A stretch of 51,509 nt of DNA from an uncultured Prevotella sp. (GTDB lineage: Bacteria > Bacteroidota > Bacteroidia > Bacteroidales > Bacteroidaceae), in NCBI GenBank assembly GCA_947177775.1, contig CAMWVS010000018.1, positions 1 through 51,509 of the forward strand, in the 5' to 3' direction. The notes beneath the pieces are model-generated. The model saw only the letters and a list, made by a program, of their open reading frames with translations, had not been told where the DNA came from and ran no database searches. Both the position numbers and the translations under genes were made by a program. Below are positions 16,809-25,645 of this stretch, piece after piece. Every line of letters begins with the position of its first letter. Position 1 is the stretch's first letter.

Positions 16809-18178
16809 AAGCCTAATATTAATTTCTCAATTTCTTGTTTTGCATTTTCAAGCATTTCTAATCCTTCTATTTGAAGTTGTTTTGCTCTTTGCTTTCGCTC
16901 TTTAACAACATCTACAATTGATTGCTGTATGTCTTTACTTGGAAACGGTATTACAATAGATTTCATGTATTGGCTTGAAACTCTCTGTTGTCCAGCAGAG
17001 CCACCAAATGAGCCTTGCGCAGCTTTTAACACTTCCGAGTGACGTAATATCAAGTACACATAATCAATCAACAAATCTTCTATTTTAGGACGTATAACAT
17101 AATACTCTGTTGAGCCACAGCCAATGCCATTCTTAAGATTTCGTGCAATTGCAGATTTAGCATTTTGCATACATGGAGTAATTTTCGCCCACAATAAATC
17201 TTCTTCCTCAAACTTTGTATATCCTTTAATTTGAGATATTGATATTTCTCGTCGTTCTGAAATCTCACCGTATTTTTCATCAATACATTCCATTGGAATA
17301 AAAGATATTGTAGTATCATCATTAAACCCTACAAATTTAATTGCAGGATCAATCTCTACCAAAGAAGATAATTTTCTATTTGGATATTTGTTTGAAAGCA
17401 TCTCAAAATGCTCTTTATATGAGGAAACATCCAAACGTTGTCCTATAAGATTGGATATAGTAGTTGAGAATATAGATTTCTTCTCATGTTGCTGATTAGA
17501 TGCGATATCCAAAACTTCTAATAAAAAAGGATCTATATTATCTAATAAAGATTGTGCTTCTTCGTCTTTAGCCTGTTTCGCTTCTTGCGCTTTAGTATAA
17601 ATGTTTACAATTCCTTTTTGCTCTTCTAATATAGGACGTGGAATTTTTATGGATTTAAGAAGTTCATTTCCTACACCTGACTGATTATTCCAATTTGTAC
17701 AAATAGAATAAAAAATAGATTTACGTTGATATAGATTCAGTATTAGCCATAAGTATTCAGGTAATATCTTATCTTTATTTACTCTTATTCTCGTTATATG
17801 ATTTGAAAATCTATATGGTTCATTCCCTCTAAAAATAGCTGTTTTACCCACTAACTCCTGACTATTCGTATTATTAAATAACACATCATTCTTTTTCAAT
17901 GAAGGCATATTGGCTTCTATGGGTACATAAATGTTTCTTTCAAATACTAAAAATCCATCTTTATCTATGTTTGTGGGACGTATTTGTACAATACCATTTG
18001 ATTCTGATGCTTGGTCTCCCTTTCCTGCACCAATACCAGATTGTACGTCTATAATACAAGAACCTATTGATTCCAATTTATATTTTTGACCAAATTGACT
18101 TGTCCCATATCTGAAAAATATGGGATCCATTCGACGGGCTTGAATAATATCGGATATATATATATAATTAATTGTCAT
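16805..18178 (-). CDS. hsdS: HsdS-type specificity subunit
   Basis: The 457-residue protein has the two-fold architecture of type I specificity subunits: target recognition domain 1 (to about residue 190), a helical spacer rich in A, K, E and Q (about 190-225), target recognition domain 2, and a terminal helix (KERKQRAKQLQIEGLEM). Each TRD ends in the usual S(V/I)xIPxP-like segment (KSIKIPRP, KSIVIPFP). It would give a bipartite DNA target to the upstream methyltransferase. The longer frame begins with GTG at 18205 inside hsdM. I prefer the ATG at 18178, 13 bases after the hsdM stop. The last four bases overlap the TIR start. Confidence 0.9.
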   Translation of the reverse strand: MTINYIYISDIIQARRMDPIFFRYGTSQFGQKYKLESIGSCIIDVQSGIGAGKGDQASESNGIVQIRPTNIDKDGFLVFERNIYVPIEANMPSLKKNDVLFNNTNSQELVGKTAIFRGNEPYRFSNHITRIRVNKDKILPEYLWLILNLYQRKSIFYSICTNWNNQSGVGNELLKSIKIPRPILEEQKGIVNIYTKAQEAKQAKDEEAQSLLDNIDPFLLEVLDIASNQQHEKKSIFSTTISNLIGQRLDVSSYKEHFEMLSNKYPNRKLSSLVEIDPAIKFVGFNDDTTISFIPMECIDEKYGEISERREISISQIKGYTKFEEEDLLWAKITPCMQNAKSAIARNLKNGIGCGSTEYYVIRPKIEDLLIDYVYLILRHSEVLKAAQGSFGGSAGQQRVSSQYMKSIVIPFPSKDIQQSIVDVVKERKQRAKQLQIEGLEMLENAKQEIEKLILGL

Positions 18179-18191
18179 AATCCGTATCTGT

Positions 18192-20207
18192 TTACTTAAT
18201 GGCACTTATAAAACGATTAATTTTATTCGCGACTTCTGGCAATTCGCTTCCTTCTGTCTTCTTGCCCGTCGCATCATAACCAACATTTTTAATTTCTATC
18301 ATTAACACCTTATAGTCATTAACAAATTTAAGTATTTGTCCTTTATAAAGTTCCAACATTCGTTCTGAACGTTGTTCCTTATCAAGACCTTTTTCATTCT
18401 GAACAATAGCCTTAACATCTTTCAGAGTTTGCTCGAACTTCTGCGTCACACTCTTCGGATGCTTTTTGAGGAACAAGACAGAAGATTTAACTCCTGCTTT
18501 AACATGCGAGAATGTATGTTGCGGCAGAGATACCACAGCCAATATTCGGAATTTCTCCACCAACCAATCACGCACATATTGACTTGTTGAATTAGTCAGA
18601 ATACCATCAGGAACAACTATTGCCAAATAGCCGTTTTCTTCATTCAGATACCTATAGCATCGTTCCAGAAACAATACCTCTGTACTTTGAGAAGTACGCC
18701 ATTTCTTTTTATTGTCGTCATCTGCAATCCGGTCTTTTATCTCTGTTATGCCAAGATTCTTTTCAAACAACTCATATTCTTTATAATAGTTTACCTCATC
18801 AGCCTTTATAGTAGAGCCAAAGGGAGGATTGGTCATAATCAAATCAAACGTTCCGTCTTGGAATTTCAAATTACGATTCTCTATCTCCAACGTCTTATTA
18901 TTTTTAAGACCGTCATTTGTGATGATGTTGGTATGACCATCATCATGAATTATCATATTCATTTTGGCAACACGAGATATTTGCTCGTTAATTTCAATGC
19001 CAAACAAATGTTTCTCAGCAAACTCATGCCAATAACTTTTCCAAGATGCACTCCCCACATCCTCACCATATATCTCATTAGCTTCATCGCGAATTGCTTT
19101 TAAAGCATGAAGCAAGAAACCGCCACTTCCACAAGAAGTATCGAGCACTTTCCAATCCTTATCAATATTTATAGAATTGACGATAAACTCTACAATTGGC
19201 TTAGGAGTGAAAAACTGTCCGAAATCTCCACGGAAGAACTCTCCCATGAAGCTTTGAAAAGCTACACCTTTTGCGTCAAGATCTGTCTTGGAGAGGTTTA
19301 TATCTTGAAGATACTGCACAACGGTATATATTTTATGCTTATCCAGCTTTATATCATCTTTGAAAACCTCTGGATCTTTCTTACGTCCATGTTCATACAA
19401 ATCTCGAATACGTTTTTCAAGTTCTGTCTTGGCTTTCGTATTTTGCTTATCATCTTTATCCTCTGGATAAGATATGATTTGGAAAGCAAATGGTTCACCT
19501 TTAGTCTTTGGTGCATTGTCTCTCCATTTTTCATCCCATATCTTACAAAAGATAAGTTTGTCCAATTCATCAAAAGCCGTAGTCGGTGCCAAGGCTCCGC
19601 CACCCCATAAAGCATCGTGTGCCGACTTAAACTTTTGCCTCAATTCCGCTTGTGTTCCTGCCAAAGGTTCTTTTGCACCCTTTACATATTTATACCTGTT
19701 AACCTTTCCTGACCGTTTAGGAATGTCGGAAATGCTAATCCTTTCAACAGGGTACAATTCTACAATTTCAAAATATTCATCCTTAATCCCAGATGTAACC
19801 CAGATATATTGACTTGCCAAAGAATGGGCATAACTGTAGGCTTGGTCAACAGCTACTTGAAATTGCCTTTCGTTTATTTGTTCCTCTTTACATTCAACGA
19901 CTATTGAGATTCTGGTATTCTTCTCATTATACACAAGAATATCCGCTTCTTTTGTTGAAGAACCTACTTGAACATTCTCATTGACGGATATATTTAGAGG
20001 AGAATAGTTGTAATTAATGATAAGTTTCAGATATGCCGTAGCCTGTACAAATTCCTCTGGATTACAGAGCTTACGCCTTGTATTATTCTTGCAATGATAC
20101 GTTATATAGCTACCATCATTGTTGATAGTAATATAATTATTTGCTATTCCACTCTTGAATAAATCAGTGGAAAGCAACTCTTTTATCTCATCTATTGTCT
20201 TTGCCAT
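18192..20207 (-). CDS. Fused PD-(D/E)xK nuclease - type I-like N6-adenine methyltransferase
   Basis: Residues about 45-150 resemble the HsdR N-terminal nuclease domain: Asp89 in KEADILVYN, then Glu105-Cys-Lys107 in VVECKEE, followed by a helix with Q-x-x-x-A-x-x-Q-A-x-x-Y-A. Residues 300-640 are an HsdM-type gamma adenine methyltransferase, with FFTPKPIVEF, SAM-binding DTSCGSGG (356-363) and catalytic NPPFG (460-464). No helicase/translocase domain exists here or elsewhere in the window. A nuclease-methylase chain plus a separate HsdS is the arrangement of BcgI-like type IIB enzymes. It is the first gene of the leftward operon. It probably both modifies and cuts DNA; cofactor needs beyond SAM and Mg cannot be read from sequence. 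Confidence 0.85.
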   Translation of the reverse strand: MAKTIDEIKELLSTDLFKSGIANNYITINNDGSYITYHCKNNTRRKLCNPEEFVQATAYLKLIINYNYSPLNISVNENVQVGSSTKEADILVYNEKNTRISIVVECKEEQINERQFQVAVDQAYSYAHSLASQYIWVTSGIKDEYFEIVELYPVERISISDIPKRSGKVNRYKYVKGAKEPLAGTQAELRQKFKSAHDALWGGGALAPTTAFDELDKLIFCKIWDEKWRDNAPKTKGEPFAFQIISYPEDKDDKQNTKAKTELEKRIRDLYEHGRKKDPEVFKDDIKLDKHKIYTVVQYLQDINLSKTDLDAKGVAFQSFMGEFFRGDFGQFFTPKPIVEFIVNSINIDKDWKVLDTSCGSGGFLLHALKAIRDEANEIYGEDVGSASWKSYWHEFAEKHLFGIEINEQISRVAKMNMIIHDDGHTNIITNDGLKNNKTLEIENRNLKFQDGTFDLIMTNPPFGSTIKADEVNYYKEYELFEKNLGITEIKDRIADDDNKKKWRTSQSTEVLFLERCYRYLNEENGYLAIVVPDGILTNSTSQYVRDWLVEKFRILAVVSLPQHTFSHVKAGVKSSVLFLKKHPKSVTQKFEQTLKDVKAIVQNEKGLDKEQRSERMLELYKGQILKFVNDYKVLMIEIKNVGYDATGKKTEGSELPEVANKINRFISAIK

Positions 20208-20619
20208 AACTTTTAAATTTCTTTTTCTTCCACTACTGTCATCAGAGGTTATGATTGTTTAGATATAATTTATATTTAAAAGAATTGTTTATTTCTGACT
20301 GTAAAGTTATAAAAATAATTGCCGACTCTCACATAAACAGACGAAAATCTTCAATTTAATAATGCAAAAACGGTGTTTTAGCTCAATTCCAGTTCAAAAA
20401 CATACATACCTTATCCACTAATGCCATTTATGGCATCTGCTTTTTTTAATACTCGCTTATCCCTCCACTGTAAATCATGCTCCAAGCCCGTATCGTCATG
20501 TTGTTGGAACTACACCAAATTCCTGCAAAAAGCATCACCAAGCAAATTTGTATATAATCCAGCAAGCCCATATGTCATCCTTTTTCTGAATTTAACTGCT
20601 ACGAGAGCATAGACTTTTC
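20208..20619. other. AT-rich upstream region of the island, no convincing gene
   Basis: This stretch holds the presumed promoter region of the leftward operon, but I find no clean TTTG/TAnnTTTG pair. A short hairpin ATGCCATTTATGGCAT followed by a T-run (about 20422-20447) could act as a small rightward terminator. On the minus strand between about 20610 and 20420, fragments with a protein-like look (for example LEHDLQWRDKRVLKKADAIN) are broken by stops and could be a gene relic. I cannot identify it. Confidence 0.4.
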
Positions 20620-21030
20620 AAAAAAATGCGGAGGCGGGCGCAAATATTCAAATCTCGCACGCATCAAATTTCAGGGGTCTTCGCGGCGATTATTTTACAT
20701 ATTTTTCAAGTCGCTTATATACAACCACTTACAAACAACGACGGTTCCGTTGTTTTCCGAGGCGAGCGCGACGGCCATGCCGTAAGGGCCTTACGGGGTT
20801 GCAACGGGGGCCCTCGCGGCATTGCAACGAAGGCTCCGTTGCACGACGAGAGCGGCCCCGCCGCAACCTCGGGAGGGCCTTACGGCAAGAAAATGGCGGC
20901 TTTTCGGCCTGTTTTCAGCCGTTGAAAAACACGCGGAATCTCTGTTCTGGAAAAGCCGTAAGGGCCTCCCGGCGTCCGCTGGCCCGCTTTTTGCGTCATG
21001 AAGCTAACGGAAAAACGTTCTAAAATGCGG
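20620..21030. repeat. GC-rich intergenic repeat cluster, copy 1
   Basis: The sequence switches to GC-rich and is built from reiterated words: the palindrome CCGTAAGGGCCTTACGG (20780-20796), GGGAGGGCCTTACGGCAA (20871-20888), its near-inverse at about 20954-20971, and several versions of GTTGCAACGG and GGCCCCG. The same words recur at 36730-36851. Open frames here (for example 20626-20925) are by-products of the repeats. The cluster sits directly outside the defence island. Confidence 0.7.
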
Positions 21031-21813
21031 GAAATGGTCGGAAAATGACGCAGAAACGAGCTAAAAGGGGAGGAATGGCGAGGATGATTTTGTAAATATA
21101 TAAGTCAAGCAAGAGAATTGGTTCAAGTCATGTTTCGAAACAAAACGTAGAAGGGAGGTTACAAAACAATGGAGCAGGGACGTGGCTTTGGCACGTTGAC
21201 GCAATCGGTTGATATTCAATAAACATAGCAAAGCAATGTCACTGCAAGTCAGATGATTTATATGATTTGCAACACCCAGCCAAACCAACGCAACGCTTAT
21301 ATTGACTCATTGAGACGCCACAGTGTGACGTCTCTACTTTCCCTTTGCACAAACTGATTGAAAGTTCATCTGCCGGAAGCCTGTTATTTATAAACATACG
21401 TTACATTCCGCCACCGGATTATTAAACTATCTTATCACCATCGGACTGTTACCTTAATTTAACGCTGCGGTAACATTTTTGTAACATCGTTCCAATATCT
21501 TTGCAGAAGATAGGCTGCACTCGGCACGTGTTGATGAGTTTACGAATAATTTGTGAACAAGTTCACATTGCGCTCGCTTGCACTATCTTTGCCACACGTA
21601 AATTACGCTGCATCACGACCGTGACAGAAGTATGACGGAAGGAACTGAGAGCAGAACGGATACGGACACTGAAGGCTGATTAAGACGTCAGAAACATCTG
21701 ATTAAGAAGCCAGAAACATCTGATTAAGAAGCCAGAGACATCTGATTAAGAAGTCAGAGACATCAGCATTACGGTTTGATATACATTATTTTAACAGGAT
21801 AAACATTCAGTCA
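21031..21813. other. Leader region of the phosphate transporter gene
   Basis: No gene is supported in this 780-base stretch. Two TATCTTTG-type -7 elements point rightward at 21496-21503 and 21584-21591, but neither has a well-spaced TTTG upstream. If the second is used, the PiT gene has an untranslated leader of over 200 bases that includes the 22-bp tandem array at 21676-21763. ORFs on either strand are short and unlike proteins. Confidence 0.5.
21676..21763 (+). repeat. Four tandem 22-bp repeats in the PiT leader
   Basis: Four units of the type CTGATTAAGAAGCCAGAAAC plus AT occupy 21676-21697, 21698-21719, 21720-21741 and 21742-21763, differing at up to three positions. The array ends 50 bases before the ATG at 21814, within the presumed 5' untranslated region. 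Confidence 0.9.
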
Positions 21814-24093
21814 ATGGAAACAGTTTACTTAGCAATTGTGGTCTTTCTGCTCGTTCTGGCAGTCTTCGGCCTCTTTGTCGGCGTGAGCAACGACGCCGTC
21901 AACTTCCTGAATTCCGCCGTCGGTGCACGTGCCGCCGGATTCAGAACCGTGCTCATCTTTGCCTCTGCCGGCGTTCTGATCGGTGCGATGATGAGCGCCG
22001 GAATGATGGACTTGGCGCGCCACGGAATAATGCGGCCGGACAACTATTCGTTTCATGAGGTCATGATCATCTTCCTGGCCGTGATGGTGACAAACGTGAT
22101 TGTGCTCGACATGTTCAACACGCTCGGTCTCCCCACCTCCTCGACCGTCTCGCTCGTCTTCGGACTGCTCGGCGGAACCTTTGCCATGGCCGTCCTGAAG
22201 ATGATGTCTGACCCGTCGCTGTCGCTCGACATGCTCCTCAACAGCGACAAAGCCCTCAGTGTCATCATCGCCATCTTTGTCAGCGTGGCCATCGCTTTCG
22301 TCTGCGGCGTTATCGTCCAATGGGTGGCGCGCATTGTGTTCACCTTCGGATATAAGCGCCATCTGCGCTACACAATAGCCATTTTCGGCGGAATGGCCTT
22401 CACGCTGCTGGCCTATTTCATCTTCATAAAAGGTCTGTCCGGCTCGCCGTTCATATCAGACAACCAGCGTCTGTGGATAACCGACCACACACCGGAACTG
22501 CTTTTCGCCTGCTTCGTCGGTTCTGCCATTGTCGCCGAGGTGCTCCATCTGCTGTGCATCGACGTCTTCCGCGTAGTCGTCCTCATGGGTACGTTCGCAC
22601 TGGCTATGGCTTTTGCCGGCAATGACCTTGTCAACTTCATCGGCGTTCCCATGGCCGGTCTCGACTCCTACACCAGCTATGCAGCCTCGGGGATGCCGGC
22701 CGACGATTTCATGATGCACTCACTGATGGCCAGTGCCAACACACCGCTACCCTATCTCATGGCTGCAGGCATAGTGATGATTGTCGCCATGGCCACCTCC
22801 CGCAAGGCACAGAATGTCATTAAAACCAGCGTAGACCTGTCCCGTCAGGATGAGGGCGACGAAATGTTCGGATCGTCACGCGCAGCCCGCAGCATCGTCC
22901 GCTCCGTGCAGAGTGTGGTCACTACCGTCGGGGCTGTCGTTCCACCGCGGGCTGCAGCATGGATTGACTCACGTTTCAGCAAGAGCGACGCCGTCCTGCC
23001 GCGCGGAGCGGCATTCGACATGGTGCGCGCCGCCATCAATCTCGTGCTTGCCGCAGCCCTCATCGTCATCGGAACAAACCTCCGGTTGCCGCTCTCCACT
23101 ACCTACGTGACGTTTATGGTCGCAATGGGTTCAAGCCTCGCTGACCGCGCCTGGGGCCGCGAAAGCGCCGTGTTCCGCGTGACGGGCGTGCTCTCCGTCA
23201 TCGGCGGATGGTTCATAACGGCCGGAGCGGCCTTCGCCATCTGCGGAGTCGTATGCACCGTGATGAACTTCGGCGGCATCGTGGCCATGCTTTTCTTCAT
23301 CGGTATGGTAGTCTTCATGCTCGTGCGCAGCAACCGCATCTATAGAAATAAGGAGGCTGAGGAGAAAGAGGCAAACCAGTTTGAACTGATGATGCAGTCG
23401 GCCGATCCGCTCATGGTATGGGACATGCTGCGGAAGCACGTGTCACGCACGCAGTCGTTCGTATGCCGCTTTGCCCTGACGCAGTTCGACAATGTCCTCG
23501 ACGGGCTTGTCGGCGAACGCCTTAGCCTGCTTTCACACGCACGGAAAGAGCTTGACGCCGAGCAAGAAATGCTAACGAAATTCCGCCGAAAGGAGATGCT
23601 CGCCCTGCGCCGCGTACCGGCCGAGGTGGCTCTGGAACGCAACACGTGGTATCACATGGGAGCCGACAGCGACCGCCAGTTCATCTACTGTCTGAGAAGA
23701 ATGCTCGACCCGATACACGAACACGTTGACAACAACTTCAGTCCACTGCCCGACGAATGTCTGGAGGAGCTGACACAGCTGCGCCGCCGCGTCTCCGAAC
23801 TCATGTCGCGTTCGGAAGCCATGCTCTCCACGGGACGCTTTGATGAATACAAGGATATTCTCGCCGACGCCGGACGGCTCAAGGACGAACTGGGCACCAT
23901 GCGCAAACGCCACTACGACAGAATGCAGAACGACAGCGGAACGGGCGGTCTGAAGACTGCGCTGCTATACCTGAACATCCTTCAGGAGGTCCGCGAGTTT
24001 GTCAGCATCATGCGCCACCAGTTGCGCGCCGGCGCCCGGTTCTACGGACAAGTCCGGTCCGACTCCCCCAATAAGGAGAAAGCTGCGAGGTGA
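21814..24093 (+). CDS. PiT-family inorganic phosphate transporter fused to a PhoU-like domain
   Basis: The 759-residue protein has the two inverted PiT signatures, GVSNDAVNFLNSAVGARA (about 23-41) and FAGNDLVNFIGVPMAG (about 266-281), with about twelve membrane helices to residue 520. This is a cation-coupled phosphate permease of the inner membrane. Residues about 535-745 are soluble, helical and charged, in the style of a PhoU or DUF47 domain, which usually regulates phosphate uptake. PiT and its regulator are normally separate genes, but Bacteroidota carry such fusions. The start at 21814 follows an AT-rich leader with tandem repeats. A long hairpin downstream (24162-24228) separates it from the convergent esterase. 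Confidence 0.9.
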   Translation: METVYLAIVVFLLVLAVFGLFVGVSNDAVNFLNSAVGARAAGFRTVLIFASAGVLIGAMMSAGMMDLARHGIMRPDNYSFHEVMIIFLAVMVTNVIVLDMFNTLGLPTSSTVSLVFGLLGGTFAMAVLKMMSDPSLSLDMLLNSDKALSVIIAIFVSVAIAFVCGVIVQWVARIVFTFGYKRHLRYTIAIFGGMAFTLLAYFIFIKGLSGSPFISDNQRLWITDHTPELLFACFVGSAIVAEVLHLLCIDVFRVVVLMGTFALAMAFAGNDLVNFIGVPMAGLDSYTSYAASGMPADDFMMHSLMASANTPLPYLMAAGIVMIVAMATSRKAQNVIKTSVDLSRQDEGDEMFGSSRAARSIVRSVQSVVTTVGAVVPPRAAAWIDSRFSKSDAVLPRGAAFDMVRAAINLVLAAALIVIGTNLRLPLSTTYVTFMVAMGSSLADRAWGRESAVFRVTGVLSVIGGWFITAGAAFAICGVVCTVMNFGGIVAMLFFIGMVVFMLVRSNRIYRNKEAEEKEANQFELMMQSADPLMVWDMLRKHVSRTQSFVCRFALTQFDNVLDGLVGERLSLLSHARKELDAEQEMLTKFRRKEMLALRRVPAEVALERNTWYHMGADSDRQFIYCLRRMLDPIHEHVDNNFSPLPDECLEELTQLRRRVSELMSRSEAMLSTGRFDEYKDILADAGRLKDELGTMRKRHYDRMQNDSGTGGLKTALLYLNILQEVREFVSIMRHQLRAGARFYGQVRSDSPNKEKAAR

Positions 24094-24161
24094 CGGAACA
24101 GCGGTTACGATCAGAACGGCTTCCGAATAGATAAGTAGCGGCAACGTCCGTTCATGAAATA

Positions 24162-24228
24162 AAACGCAAAGCGCGCAAAGACACAAAGGAAAGAATAAAT
24201 CCTTTGCGCCTTTGCGCGCTTTGCGTTT
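24162..24228. terminator. Long CGCAAAG-type hairpin between convergent genes
   Basis: AAACGCAAAGCGCGCAAAG (from 24162) pairs with CTTTGCGCGCTTTGCGTTT (to 24228), extended to 29-base arms around a nine-base loop with a few mismatches. It lies between the convergent PiT and esterase genes and could terminate both. It belongs to the same repeat type as the hairpin at 34074-34164. Confidence 0.65.
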
Positions 24229-24340
24229 GAAGAGTATGTCATTCGATTATAACTCCCTTGACGCTGCTTCCGTAGCCAAACCTTTATCCATCATATCACG
24301 GATAACACGAATATATCAGCTACAATACGGCCAACACCTT

Positions 24341-25645
24341 TCAAAGACCACCCGACGGAATAATCCCGGCCATACGCTGCATCCACGCAACAGACTCGTC
24401 GTTGGTTTCGGGGAAGCGCCAGTGGCCGCTGGTCGGCGTGACACTGAGGGTCTTCGGCGAGGTTATCTCGTTGTAGGCGGCGTATGTGGAGGTCGGGGAG
24501 CAGGTGTCGTCGTTGTATCCGAAGGAATAGAAGACAGGGCACGTGAGCCGGCGGGCGAAGTTGACTACGTCATAATAGGCCATCGTTTCGGCAGCTCCGG
24601 CGTCTTCCTCGCGGCCGTCATAGTATTTCGGCCATCCGCCGGCGCGCCCCTCACGGAAGCCGGTCAGGTCGCAGAGTGCCGGATAGAACGGTGAACAGAA
24701 GGTGACACGGGGATTGAGAGCTGCCGTGACAATTGATAGGGCTCCACCCTGGCTACCGCCAGTAACGCCAACGTTGCGGCCGTCCCACTCGGGAAGCGTG
24801 CAAAGGAAGTCGACGCAGCGGGAACATGCGGCGTAGACGTCACGATAGTAGAATGTCTCGGGAGAGGATATGCCGCGGCGGTTGTAGCCTTCGGTGGCTG
24901 CCTTGGCGGCGGCGTATGACGTGTCGTCAAGCTCGGGATTGCAATCGTTGTGGATGTTGATGTTGAAATAGATGAATCCGCGCTCACTGTAATAGGTGGT
25001 CGGAGTTATCTTTGAGGCTCCCGCACCAGGCGGACAGAAAAGCACGGGATGGGGACGTCCGTCGCGCGGACGGGTCAGATAGCCGTAGACATGACGTCCG
25101 CCGGGCCCGACATTGATGCGAACGAGGGAGACCTCTACGCTATCGGTGGAATATTTCGGCAGTGGCGTCACCTCGGGCGCAAGGTCCGTGCGGGCAGCCG
25201 TGCGGAGCGTCTTCGCCCAGAAACGGTCGAAGTCGCGGGGCATTACGGTATAAGGACGTATGCTGTCCGGGGCAAAAGCCACCTTGACCAAGTCTTTGTA
25301 GGTTTTGTCGTAGACGGTGAAACGGAGCTTGCAGGCGAGGAAGCCCGGTTCCTGGCGCGTGCCTATGGGAAGTACGGCGCGGCCGGCATGGAAGACGGCG
25401 GTATCCTCACGCGAAGGCGCCATCATCTCGTCGCCGGCGGAATAGACGACCTTTACGCCGTCCAAGGGTATGCCGCCCTTATATGCCTCGACTGTCAGAC
25501 GGGCTTCACGGCCCGTGGGATAGGTACGGTCGGAACGGTCGGCCGTCACGACATATTCAACGTAGGCGCGGCGTGGTTTTGAGAACTGGGCCATGACGGC
25601 CGTTGATGTGCCCGCAAGCAGGAGCATGATTGATAGTAATCTCAT
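24341..25645 (-). CDS. Secreted CE7 acetyl xylan esterase-like hydrolase
   Basis: The 434-residue product has a signal peptide (residues 1-20, ending AVMAQ). An N-terminal beta-sandwich-like region runs to about residue 125, and then an alpha/beta hydrolase of the AXE1/CE7 family follows. The nucleophile serine lies in the GGSQGG motif near residue 295, with the acid in the FGYNDDTC segment and the base in SGHWRFPE. CE7 enzymes remove acetyl groups from xylan-derived oligosaccharides and cephalosporin C. No other xylan gene is nearby, so the natural substrate is open. A TATCTTTG element on the minus strand (25810-25817) may belong to its promoter. Confidence 0.88.
   Translation of the reverse strand: MRLLSIMLLLAGTSTAVMAQFSKPRRAYVEYVVTADRSDRTYPTGREARLTVEAYKGGIPLDGVKVVYSAGDEMMAPSREDTAVFHAGRAVLPIGTRQEPGFLACKLRFTVYDKTYKDLVKVAFAPDSIRPYTVMPRDFDRFWAKTLRTAARTDLAPEVTPLPKYSTDSVEVSLVRINVGPGGRHVYGYLTRPRDGRPHPVLFCPPGAGASKITPTTYYSERGFIYFNINIHNDCNPELDDTSYAAAKAATEGYNRRGISSPETFYYRDVYAACSRCVDFLCTLPEWDGRNVGVTGGSQGGALSIVTAALNPRVTFCSPFYPALCDLTGFREGRAGGWPKYYDGREEDAGAAETMAYYDVVNFARRLTCPVFYSFGYNDDTCSPTSTYAAYNEITSPKTLSVTPTSGHWRFPETNDESVAWMQRMAGIIPSGGL

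Noticed and set aside
16805..18178. Phase-variable shuffling of hsdS
   Set aside because: No recombinase gene, no silent hsdS copy and no inverted repeats flanking a TRD were seen.
12197..20207. Classical type I restriction, BREX, DISARM, Dnd or Thoeris locus
   Set aside because: No HsdR translocase, no PglZ/BrxC, no DrmA/B helicase set, no DndA-E enzymes and no ThsA-type partner; only single domains of these systems are present.
20420..20612. Possible degraded gene on the minus strand (fragment LEHDLQWRDKRVLKKADAIN)
   Set aside because: Broken by stops, too short to assign, and no family recognised; noted in the intergenic entry only.
20626..20925. Small GC-rich open frames here and at 36632-36920
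   Set aside because: They arise from reiterated GC-rich words and share no protein-like conservation beyond the DNA repeats.
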